From the NCBI GenBank assembly GCA_964342485.1, contig CAYFFO010000030.1, positions 1 to 23,916 of the forward strand: a stretch of DNA of 23,916 bases. The letters run 5' to 3'. Below the pieces are notes generated by a model, which ran no database searches, was not told the origin of the DNA, and saw only the letters and a program-made list of their open reading frames with translations. Of the stretch, positions 1-6,759 are shown piece after piece. The position numbers and the translations under genes are program-made. The DNA comes from CAYFFO01 sp964342485 (lineage in GTDB: Bacteria; Chloroflexota; Dehalococcoidia; Lucifugimonadales; CAJWER01). Position 1 is the stretch's first letter; every line of letters begins with the position of its first letter.

Positions 1-79
1 GAAACTTTAATGATTTACAAATTTGAATAAGATATGGCTTTGTGTAAAATATAGAAAGAAAGCAAATCAGGAGACTGCC

Positions 80-784
80 ATGTTCAAGTTTGTGCTTCTT
101 AAACTGTCAGCCATATTTATATTTATATTTATCCTATCTATAATTGGATGCTCTGAACCAGGAGAATCTAACGATGGAACTGCTGAGAATGAAGAGTCAT
201 CTGGCCAGACAGCAGTGGTAGCAAAAGATCTAGCAGTAATTAAAACAAAAATGGCTATGGGCAGTCCCTTTAGAATCGATGCTCAAACTATGAGTGGTCC
301 AATTGGTGAACCTCCACTGGACGGCAATATAGTTATTCAATTTAACTCCACAATTGTTGATCCTAAGGTGGAGGACGATGTGCTCTACAAACTTGGTGAT
401 AATTATGCAAGTGGTAGTCTATCAGGTAAGAATAAAGACAAGGGTGATACTGATAGATTCATATCAAACAGGGGAATATATTTTGTAGTCTCCTACACTG
501 TAATCAACGAAACGGATGGGTATCTTCAGCCTATAACACATATAAAAAGTTCGTTTACACTTGCCGACGAGACTGGCAGAGAATGGCTACCTATGACAAT
601 CAGAGATGACGGATTTGACGGGTCAAGAGCTTTCTCACTCCAGTATGACCTTTTCGATCCTATAGAATTTGTCGATAAAGGTAGTCAGGCTACCACTGTA
701 CTGGCTTTCGACATAGCCAGTGACGCAAAGAACCTGAGAATTCGTTCAGAATTACTTGGAATAGAAATACCACTAGATCGGTAA
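80..784 (+). CDS. Putative lipoprotein with DUF4352-like domain
   Basis: Small cell-surface lipoprotein of unknown role. I take the ATG at 80 rather than the ATG at 23: AGGAGA lies at 69-74, five bases upstream, and the protein then opens with a proper signal peptide (FKFVLLKLS, then a hydrophobic run). A lipobox (I21-I22-G23) precedes the lipidated Cys24. A polar Ser/Glu/Gly-rich linker follows. The C-terminal two thirds (about residues 120-230) has a YFVVSYTVIN strand, a DETGREWLP segment and an LAFDI strand, the pattern of Ig-like telokin/DUF4352 domains seen in many secreted bacterial lipoproteins. It stands alone, convergent with the dehydratase gene to its right. The lipoprotein call is strong. 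The domain call is by pattern only and the function is unknown. Confidence 0.75.
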   Translation: MFKFVLLKLSAIFIFIFILSIIGCSEPGESNDGTAENEESSGQTAVVAKDLAVIKTKMAMGSPFRIDAQTMSGPIGEPPLDGNIVIQFNSTIVDPKVEDDVLYKLGDNYASGSLSGKNKDKGDTDRFISNRGIYFVVSYTVINETDGYLQPITHIKSSFTLADETGREWLPMTIRDDGFDGSRAFSLQYDLFDPIEFVDKGSQATTVLAFDIASDAKNLRIRSELLGIEIPLDR

Positions 785-796
785 CAAAAATCGACG

Positions 797-817
797 CTTT
801 GATACAAAACATCAAGG
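797..817 (-). terminator. Weak hairpin between convergent genes
   Basis: A 7-base-pair stem (CTTTGAT at 797-803 against ATCAAGG at 811-817, one G-U pair) with a 7-base loop lies in the 97-base gap between the lipoprotein and dehydratase stops. Read on the minus strand, a short T run follows several bases after the stem (around 785-790). It could end minus-strand transcription, but it is AT-rich and weak. Confidence 0.25.
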
Positions 818-869
818 TCTGCTTATTACGGTAGTCTGTCTATTTAATTTATAAACCCATTAATAACCA

Positions 870-901
870 CAGAAGTAATCACTATCTCTCAATTACTTCT
901 G
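870..901. repeat. Perfect 10-bp inverted repeat around dehydratase stop
   Basis: CAGAAGTAAT (870-879) and ATTACTTCTG (892-901) are perfect reverse complements separated by 12 bases. The stop codon of the minus-strand dehydratase gene (882-884) lies in the loop. The position between two convergent genes fits a bidirectional terminator or an mRNA-end stabilising hairpin. There is no strong T tract on either side, so intrinsic termination is not proven. Confidence 0.5.
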
Positions 902-2063
902 CATTCTTGATTTCATCTAAATTCAACTCGATCCCAAAACCAGGTGCACTACTGGGTACAAGTCTACCGTTACTAGGGACTGACATTCCTGGAGTTGATC
1001 TCCCCGAGCTTGTTTTTCCCAACGGTACTCCGGGACCGTTCGCTGGGAAAAATTCTCCCCAGCTTACAGCAGGAAGTGCGTAACAAACATGCTGTCCATA
1101 TGAGTCATTCAATCCAGCGTGTGGTATCACCGATATTCCAGCCGCTTCTGCTATATGACAGATCTTAACGATTGCGGTTACTCCGCCCACCCATTGAACA
1201 TCTGGTTGAAAAATATCTACCGATCGCTGAGATGCAGATGACATAAAAGGTACCGGGGTATACCAGTGTTCTCCTGTGGCTAAGGTCTGCCAGGGTAAGC
1301 GTCTACGCATCTCTAAGAATCCCTGGAAATCATCAGGAATCAAACTATCTTCCATCCATTTGATGTTGTATGGTCGCAGTCGTTCCGCTAGGCGCACAGC
1401 ATATTCCAGATCAAAAGCCATCCAGCAATCAAGCATCAATTCACTTTTGGTACCGCTAATCTCTCTGGCATTAGCTACTAGTTCTTCATTTTTATCTATC
1501 CCGTCTAGGCCATCAGCAGGTCCAAATGGACATGCCAGTTTAGTAGCTTTAAAACCAAGTTCTATATACCAGTCAGTATCATTACCAGTTGCATAGCAGA
1601 AGATATCCTCCCTAGCTGGTCCTCCAAGCAGCTCATATACAGGTTTGTCTAACAACTTGCCCTTTAAATCCCATAAAGCAAGATCTACAGCACTTATTGC
1701 ATAACTAGCAATCCCTGAAGGTCCATAAGGAAAAGAAAAACGGTACATCATATCCCATAACTTCTCTGTGGCCATACAATCCTCTCCTTCCAAAAGAGGA
1801 GCAAAATGGTCGTTAATTACTGGCATTACAGGGCCACTATGGGTAGTCAATCCAATGCCCCAGGAACCATCTTCTGTCGTAACAATACACGCTATCTGTC
1901 CCAACTTTGGTGTCCAAAGACTCCTGCGTTTGTATTTTGGATAACGTGAAAGCGGATTTGCTACCTCGGCAGTTTCAATCCAAAAAGGCCTTTTCTCATT
2001 CGAATTGGATAGGTTATCTTCAGGTAACTTTATCTTGAAAGCCCTAATTTCTTTTATTTTCAT
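882..2063 (-). CDS. Enolase-superfamily dehydratase, L-rhamnonate dehydratase-like
   Basis: Cytoplasmic Mg-dependent sugar-acid dehydratase. The family abstracts the proton next to the carboxylate and eliminates water to give a 2-keto-3-deoxy acid. The 393-residue length is normal. The N-terminal capping domain is followed by a TIM barrel with metal ligands D212 (LMLDCWM), E238 (KWMEDS) and E265 (ATGEHW), the dyad D288 (QPDVQW) and H315 (IPHAG), and E337 (GEFF) near the end. Fit to the E. coli RhmD family is good (FWI...P.S.Y near 28-41, CYATG, GPADG, NGR...PGFG.EL at the C-terminus). The N-terminal substrate loop looks shorter than I remember for RhmD, so the acid may not be L-rhamnonate. 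The start has GAGGT six to seven bases upstream. The gene lies 70 bases downstream of the TIM-barrel isomerase and is probably cotranscribed with it. Confidence 0.85.
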   Translation of the reverse strand: MKIKEIRAFKIKLPEDNLSNSNEKRPFWIETAEVANPLSRYPKYKRRSLWTPKLGQIACIVTTEDGSWGIGLTTHSGPVMPVINDHFAPLLEGEDCMATEKLWDMMYRFSFPYGPSGIASYAISAVDLALWDLKGKLLDKPVYELLGGPAREDIFCYATGNDTDWYIELGFKATKLACPFGPADGLDGIDKNEELVANAREISGTKSELMLDCWMAFDLEYAVRLAERLRPYNIKWMEDSLIPDDFQGFLEMRRRLPWQTLATGEHWYTPVPFMSSASQRSVDIFQPDVQWVGGVTAIVKICHIAEAAGISVIPHAGLNDSYGQHVCYALPAVSWGEFFPANGPGVPLGKTSSGRSTPGMSVPSNGRLVPSSAPGFGIELNLDEIKNAEVIER

Positions 2064-2133
2064 AAATTACCTCGATAAAAAATAATTTAAGCAATTATTC
2101 CGTGTAAAATCTTCGGATAAAATAAAAGAAGAA

Positions 2134-2994
2134 TTAAAGTTTATCGATAAACTCCAATTCCTCTTCCAGTTCATCAAGTGTATAGAAATGTTCCAAAAGT
2201 ATTGTCGCATCCAATCGTTTAATCCTTTTGTGAAATTCGGTTGGAATAGTTCCTCGACCAACTGAAAGGTGTGAATCCTGTCTTCCTCTAACATCATAAA
2301 GATAGTTATCACTCCAATGTACATGAGAAATTAAATCAGGTTGGCTCAGAAATGTTGAGATCTTTGTCTCACGAATATCCGCAGCAAATCTGTGTGCATA
2401 TGTAGAGACGTGGCTTGAATCTAAGCAAAGTCGTACATTTTCCCGGTCAATATCGAGACACATCTTAATCCATTCCTCCGGATGCATTCCAAATGCCTCA
2501 TTTTTCCCGATCCATTCAACTTCATTTTCAGGTGTTTGGTCGGATATTCCATTAGCAGACCAATAACTATTTAAATTTTCCATCACTATTTCAATTCCAT
2601 ATTTTTTTGCATAATCGGCAATAGTGCGAACAGCTTCGACATGTCGCTGATAGTCTCCTATCTGACCTCTGGTTTGGCTCTCAGAGACCCAGTATTTTAG
2701 TCCAAAATGCAAATTTAGTTGTTTTATATTTGGAAATGATCCACATCGATCAAGATAATCCTTAAAAACAGAAATACTCAAGTCGCGAAATTCATCATCG
2801 GTGGCCGCTATATTTAAACGTTCATCACCGACAGATGTGGGGGCGTGTGCACTGAACAAAACACTTGAATAATCTCTATAATCATTTACGTTGTCAGATA
2901 AAGATGTTTCGGCTCTTAGCTCAAGTCTTTCTATAATATCGAGACCAGCTTTAACTGGAATTGCTAATGGATATTTGGGTTTAGGCACTGCCAT
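2134..2994 (-). CDS. Sugar phosphate isomerase/epimerase-like TIM barrel
   Basis: A 286-residue protein of the xylose-isomerase-like/AP-endonuclease-2 TIM-barrel superfamily, whose members isomerise or epimerise sugars at a divalent metal. Expected metal ligands are visible: E139 (VMENLN), D192 and H195 (LDSSH), H226 (HVHWSDN) and E268 (LLEHF), plus the D240/H242 loop (QDSHLSVGRG). The frame is open further upstream, but the ATG at 2994 has an AGGAGG six bases before it. The upstream extension is Cys-rich with no family match and is rejected. It is the first gene of a two-gene minus-strand operon with the RhmD-like dehydratase, so a sugar or sugar-acid substrate is likely. The exact activity (IolE-, hydroxypyruvate isomerase- or epimerase-like) cannot be told. 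Confidence 0.8.
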   Translation of the reverse strand: MAVPKPKYPLAIPVKAGLDIIERLELRAETSLSDNVNDYRDYSSVLFSAHAPTSVGDERLNIAATDDEFRDLSISVFKDYLDRCGSFPNIKQLNLHFGLKYWVSESQTRGQIGDYQRHVEAVRTIADYAKKYGIEIVMENLNSYWSANGISDQTPENEVEWIGKNEAFGMHPEEWIKMCLDIDRENVRLCLDSSHVSTYAHRFAADIRETKISTFLSQPDLISHVHWSDNYLYDVRGRQDSHLSVGRGTIPTEFHKRIKRLDATILLEHFYTLDELEEELEFIDKL

Positions 2995-3158
2995 CTGACA
3001 CCTCCTAGATTTTGGGGTACAATCCAAGACTAACAGAACTAGTTGCATAAAAATACTCCCGCAAGTTCGTTTAATGGATTTCGTTTTAAGATAGCCTGCA
3101 AGATGTACATTACTAATTCTCAGGAAAAACAAACCGATGGTACACAAGGAGAAATATA

Positions 3159-3974
3159 ATGATAAATGAATCCCTCATGGGCAAAGTAAAACCTTGGGTA
3201 GAACAAAATCTTGGTGTTTCTTTATATGATATGGACGAAGAAAAAATTCCCATTATCCCCATAAATAACGAGGAAGTTAACCCGTTACGTGGAATAAAGA
3301 TAGGCAACCAGGCAGTTATCGCTTGTCGTTCCGAATGGATAGAAAAACTTCGACCCATAGTAGACGGTTTAAATTTAGACTTACTGTTTTCTATGTTCGG
3401 GGCCTATGAATTAGCACGAATAACAATGATGGATAACGTTGGTATATGGGGTCCATCCTGGTACCTATTTGCTGATGAAGCTGAGCTGAAAACAGTCAAT
3501 ACAGACCGTGTAGTAAAATTAGAACCCGCACAACTTAAAGATTTGGACTATCGTTTTTTCTGGCATTGCCAACCAGATTCTTTGGCAGGATTTGCCATTT
3601 ACGATGAGAAGAAATTGGTTGCCCTAGCCACAGTTTGGGATGATGGTGAACCAATGTGGGAAATTGGAATGGATGTAGTCCAAAATTCTAAACTTAAGGG
3701 CCTAGGGAGATCTGTAGTTGGGGCTGCTGCAAAATGGATAGTTCAAAATGGACGGACTGCCCTGGCTTCTACTGCCCAGTTCAATGTGCCTTCAGCAAGG
3801 ACGCTCCGCTCTACAGGTCTTACATATGGTTTTGCATCGTTACATGGAACAGTCGGAGGTATGAACCTGGCTCCGCAACCACTCGGAGCACCTTTTCCTG
3901 GAGCTGAAACAACTAATCTTTACCCACGATGGGCTATGAACCATGAAATCGTACCTAACAAAGAAAATCCCTAA
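3159..3974 (+). CDS. GNAT-family N-acetyltransferase with novel N-terminal half
   Basis: A 271-residue protein. The C-terminal half looks like a GCN5-related acetyltransferase: a beta-strand with EIGMDVV (168-174), the acetyl-CoA pyrophosphate loop K-G-L-G-R (180-184), a long helix, then N209-x-x-S212 followed by a STGLTYGF element. The first 115 or so residues (WVEQNLGVSLYDMDEE..., then WYLFADEAEL) match nothing I recognise. The start ATG at 3159 has AGGAG seven bases upstream. It is the first gene of the plus-strand cluster, 63 bases before the SelA-like gene and divergent from the isomerase/dehydratase operon. Acetylation of an amino sugar or of an amino acid intermediate is conceivable in that context, but nothing in the sequence fixes the substrate. 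Confidence 0.65.
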   Translation: MINESLMGKVKPWVEQNLGVSLYDMDEEKIPIIPINNEEVNPLRGIKIGNQAVIACRSEWIEKLRPIVDGLNLDLLFSMFGAYELARITMMDNVGIWGPSWYLFADEAELKTVNTDRVVKLEPAQLKDLDYRFFWHCQPDSLAGFAIYDEKKLVALATVWDDGEPMWEIGMDVVQNSKLKGLGRSVVGAAAKWIVQNGRTALASTAQFNVPSARTLRSTGLTYGFASLHGTVGGMNLAPQPLGAPFPGAETTNLYPRWAMNHEIVPNKENP

Positions 3975-4037
3975 AAAGAAGTTATAATTTGAACAAATCG
4001 AATAATATTTACCAAACTTTAAATCGGAGCAGAGTAT

Positions 4038-5165
4038 ATGACCAACATATATCAGAGACTTGGAGTACCTAGATTAATCAACGGACATCACTGGAGAACC
4101 ATTCTTGGGGGTAGTATTATGCCACCCGAAGTGGCCTCTGCTATGGCCGATTCATCTGGATATTTTGTTGACCTAGAAGAGCTACACGAAAAAGCCGGAC
4201 AATACATATCACACCTTACAGGTGCCGATAGAAGTTTAGTAACCGCGGGATGCTCTGCTGCTATGGTCTTACAGGCAGCTGCGTGTATGACTGGTAATGA
4301 CGAAGACAAAATAGCTAGCTTGCCTGACTCTTCAGGGATGAAGAACGAAATTATCATACAAAAGTCTCATAGAAATCACTATGACACATCTTATCAACTG
4401 GCAGGTGCAAAACTAGTGGAGATAGGGTCAGTGGACGATACTAGTAGATCAGATCTTGAAAAGTCGATAAATGAAAACACTGCAGCAATCGCTTATGTAT
4501 GGATAAAGCGATTCTACGGATTATCACTGGAAGAAGTTGTAGAAATTGGACATGATCGGAATATCCCGATAGTTTTAGATGCGGCTTCGGAATTACCTCC
4601 AGTAGAAAACCTCTCCAAATTTATCGATATAGGAACCGATCTTGTTGCATTCAGCGGTGGTAAAGGAATTCGAGGACCACAATCAACTGGCATTCTTACA
4701 GGCCGAAAAGATCTTATGGATGCGGCCTATGAAAATAATTTCTTTTTCGGGAAAGACAAAGTCGGAATTGGGCGTCCTATGAAAGTCTGTAAAGAAGAAA
4801 TTGTGGGATTAATGACAGCCCTTGAGTTATTCGTAGAAGCTGACCACGAAACTGAATGGGTCGATTGGAAAGAGAAATCTCAACATATTATTCAAAGCGT
4901 AGGTAAAATAGAAGGAATTAAAACATGGATACATGAAGGACCAATTTATGAAGGGCCTACATCACCTACTGCTACTATCGAACTACCAGAAAACTGGAAA
5001 GGCCAGACAGTAGATCAAATAGAAGAAGCCTTAAGAAAAGGTGATCCATCCATTCACATCGGGGTATTATCAGAAAAAAGAATATTGTGGGTAGCCCCTG
5101 TTGCTTTACAAGATGGAGAAGATCAGGTAGTAGCCAACCGTATTATCGAAGAAATTATGCGATAA
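4038..5165 (+). CDS. SelA/DgaE-like PLP-dependent enzyme
   Basis: Fold-type I PLP enzyme of 375 residues in the SelA-like group, which holds selenocysteine synthase relatives and D-glucosaminate-6-phosphate ammonia-lyase (DgaE). The N-terminus (YQRLGVPRLING near 5-16, then GGSIMPPEV near 24-32) is the group signature. T69-A-G-C-S-A is the phosphate-binding turn, D181 in IVLDAAS binds the pyridine nitrogen, and K209 in FSGGKGIRGPQ is the Schiff-base lysine. There is no selC tRNA or selB in the window, and the length is shorter than true SelA. A beta-elimination or ammonia-lyase reaction on an amino acid or amino sugar acid is therefore more likely than selenium transfer. GGAG sits eight bases before the ATG. 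Neighbours are a GNAT protein upstream and an aldo-keto reductase 22 bases downstream. Confidence 0.75.
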   Translation: MTNIYQRLGVPRLINGHHWRTILGGSIMPPEVASAMADSSGYFVDLEELHEKAGQYISHLTGADRSLVTAGCSAAMVLQAAACMTGNDEDKIASLPDSSGMKNEIIIQKSHRNHYDTSYQLAGAKLVEIGSVDDTSRSDLEKSINENTAAIAYVWIKRFYGLSLEEVVEIGHDRNIPIVLDAASELPPVENLSKFIDIGTDLVAFSGGKGIRGPQSTGILTGRKDLMDAAYENNFFFGKDKVGIGRPMKVCKEEIVGLMTALELFVEADHETEWVDWKEKSQHIIQSVGKIEGIKTWIHEGPIYEGPTSPTATIELPENWKGQTVDQIEEALRKGDPSIHIGVLSEKRILWVAPVALQDGEDQVVANRIIEEIMR

Positions 5166-5187
5166 AATAGGCAGTGGAGAATAGAAA

Positions 5188-6108
5188 ATGAATGAGAATA
5201 TTCTACCTAAATCGGTACTAGGACGGACAGATCTTGAAATAACCAAACTTGGGTTTGGCACTGCTCTTAGACGAAAAATGTCAGAATCAGAATGGCAAAA
5301 CCTTCTTTCAACAGTTCTTGATTCAAACATAAATTTTATTGACACTGCAAATGACTACGGAGCTAATTGGGGGATATCTGCCGAAGATCAAATAGGTAAA
5401 CATATTTCAACAAGAAGATCAGAATTTTATCTAGCCACTAAATGTGGATGTGCACCTGGAGGTGGCGAACATATTTGGACAAAAGAAAATGTATTTCGTG
5501 GCCTCCATGAAAGTCTGCTACGTCTCAAAACTGATTATGTTGACCTTATGCAGTATCACAACCCTACAGTTGAAGAATCACAAGCAGAAGATTTAATCTC
5601 TGTACTCCAGGAAATGCGAGAGCAAGGAAAAGTACGTTGGTTGGGGATATCTACAACTCTACCTCACTTACCCTTTTTCCTGGAAACGGGAGTATTTGAT
5701 TCATTTCAGATTCCATACTCTGCACTAGAAAGAGAACACGAAGATTGGATATCTAAATCAGCTAAACAAGGTATTGGCATTATTATCAGGGGTGGAGTAG
5801 CCCAGGGACAACCTTCTGGGAAAACAAGCGAACGAGACAAATCTTTAAACCGTAGCCTGAAATGGGAAATATTCGATAAAGCTAACCTCAAAGATTTATT
5901 AGATGAGGGTGAGAGTCCAACTACTTTAATACTTAGATATACACTATCAAATGTGTACGCACATACAAACATAGTTGGCACAACACGTACAGATCACTTG
6001 AAAGAAAATATTAAAGGCATTTTGAAAGGACCTCTTTCAAAAGAAATATATACAGAAATGAAACATCGACTTGACTTGATTGGGGAGTCTCCATCAAAAG
6101 TATTATGA
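5188..6108 (+). CDS. Aldo/keto reductase
   Basis: Cytoplasmic NAD(P)H-dependent oxidoreductase of the aldo-keto reductase superfamily (306 residues, normal length). It starts with the family opening VLGRTDLEITKLGFGT. The catalytic tetrad is complete: D52 (FIDTAND), Y57, K85 (LATKCG) and H124 (MQYHNP). The GKVRWLGIS strand and the late NIVGTTRTDHLKEN cofactor-binding segment are present. It lies 22 bases after the SelA-like gene with a GGAG before the ATG and is surely in the same transcript. By context it would reduce or oxidise a carbonyl of the intermediate made by the PLP enzyme or the dehydratase. The substrate is unknown. Confidence 0.85.
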   Translation: MNENILPKSVLGRTDLEITKLGFGTALRRKMSESEWQNLLSTVLDSNINFIDTANDYGANWGISAEDQIGKHISTRRSEFYLATKCGCAPGGGEHIWTKENVFRGLHESLLRLKTDYVDLMQYHNPTVEESQAEDLISVLQEMREQGKVRWLGISTTLPHLPFFLETGVFDSFQIPYSALEREHEDWISKSAKQGIGIIIRGGVAQGQPSGKTSERDKSLNRSLKWEIFDKANLKDLLDEGESPTTLILRYTLSNVYAHTNIVGTTRTDHLKENIKGILKGPLSKEIYTEMKHRLDLIGESPSKVL

Positions 6109-6134
6109 CTTTAAATAACTCTGGATCATAATAA

Positions 6135-6578
6135 ATGCAAACATTTAAATTCGAAACATCCTTGATATTACCAAGAAAACTAGAGGAGTTATTCGGTTTT
6201 TTTTCTGACGCAGGAAACCTGGAAACAATTACTCCAAGTTGGCTAAGATTCGAGATAACCACGCCAGGACCAATCACCATTGCAGTCGGAACAAAAATTA
6301 ACTACAAACTGAGATATAGAGGCATCCCTTTACGTTGGACAAGCGAAATATTAATTTGGGAACCAAATATCCGATTTGTAGATAGCCAGATTTCCGGACC
6401 ATACAGGAAATGGATACATGAACATTCTTTTCGTGAAGTTGATGGAGGAACTTTATGTAAGGATCATGTGGAATATTCAGTATGGGGAGGATACTTGGCA
6501 AACCATTTGGTAGTCAAAAATGACATCGAAAAAATATTCTCATTTCGGTCACAAAAACTGACAGAGTTATTTGGTTAA
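6135..6578 (+). CDS. SRPBCC (START/Bet v1-like) ligand-binding protein
   Basis: A 147-residue single-domain protein. The N-terminal pattern PRKLEELFGFFSDAGNLETITP and the later C-K-D-H-V-E-Y strand and final helix fit the SRPBCC fold, a helix-grip cavity that binds hydrophobic ligands or acts as a small hydrolase or cyclase. There is no signal peptide or membrane segment. It starts 26 bases after the aldo-keto reductase stop with only a weak GGA as ribosome site, and is followed by a hairpin (6598-6628). It is probably the last gene of the GNAT-PLP-AKR transcript. No catalytic function can be assigned. Confidence 0.7.
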   Translation: MQTFKFETSLILPRKLEELFGFFSDAGNLETITPSWLRFEITTPGPITIAVGTKINYKLRYRGIPLRWTSEILIWEPNIRFVDSQISGPYRKWIHEHSFREVDGGTLCKDHVEYSVWGGYLANHLVVKNDIEKIFSFRSQKLTELFG

Positions 6579-6597
6579 TCTTTGACCCAATTTATTC

Positions 6598-6628
6598 AAT
6601 TCTGGTTTATTAATATTTAAACCAAATT
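6598..6628 (+). terminator. Hairpin after the SRPBCC gene
   Basis: TGGTTTA (6603-6609) pairs with TAAACCA (6618-6624), and with one bulged C the flanking AATT segments extend the stem to 11 pairs around an 8-base loop. It begins 20 bases after the SRPBCC stop codon. No T tract follows, so it may end transcription only partly or protect the mRNA end. The rest of the 181-base gap holds a likely promoter for the next gene. Confidence 0.4.
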
Positions 6629-6711
6629 GCATCAAAAACTAATCAATCCTTCCGATCTAAGATGAATTAAAAACATCTATCCAATTCAATAGGTCCACGG
6701 ATGTTCTTAGA

Positions 6712-6717
6712 TATAAT
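6712..6717 (+). promoter_or_regulatory. Candidate -10 box for the aldehyde dehydrogenase
   Basis: A perfect TATAAT lies 42 bases before the ATG at 6760, inside a very AT-rich run. No convincing -35 box sits at 16-18 bases upstream, so this is a weak-to-moderate promoter call. With the hairpin at 6598-6628 it suggests that the aldehyde dehydrogenase can be transcribed separately from the upstream cluster. Confidence 0.35.
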
Positions 6718-6759
6718 ATATATATTAAAATCAGATCATCTAAATACAAGGAATACATA

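Noticed and set aside
1..79. Left-edge gene fragment
   Set aside because: The in-frame ATG at 23 has no ribosome site and would put a charged stretch ahead of a good signal peptide. Nothing else is supported there.
2067..2324. 85-codon minus-strand frame overlapping the isomerase 3' end
   Set aside because: It overlaps the well-supported isomerase in another frame and has no recognisable family pattern.
2995..3147. N-terminal extension of the TIM-barrel isomerase
   Set aside because: An AGGAGG six bases before the internal ATG at 2994 and lack of family similarity in the extension support the shorter protein.
4038..5165. True selenocysteine synthase (SelA)
   Set aside because: The protein is shorter than SelA, no selB, selD or tRNA-Sec is seen, and its neighbours are metabolic enzymes.
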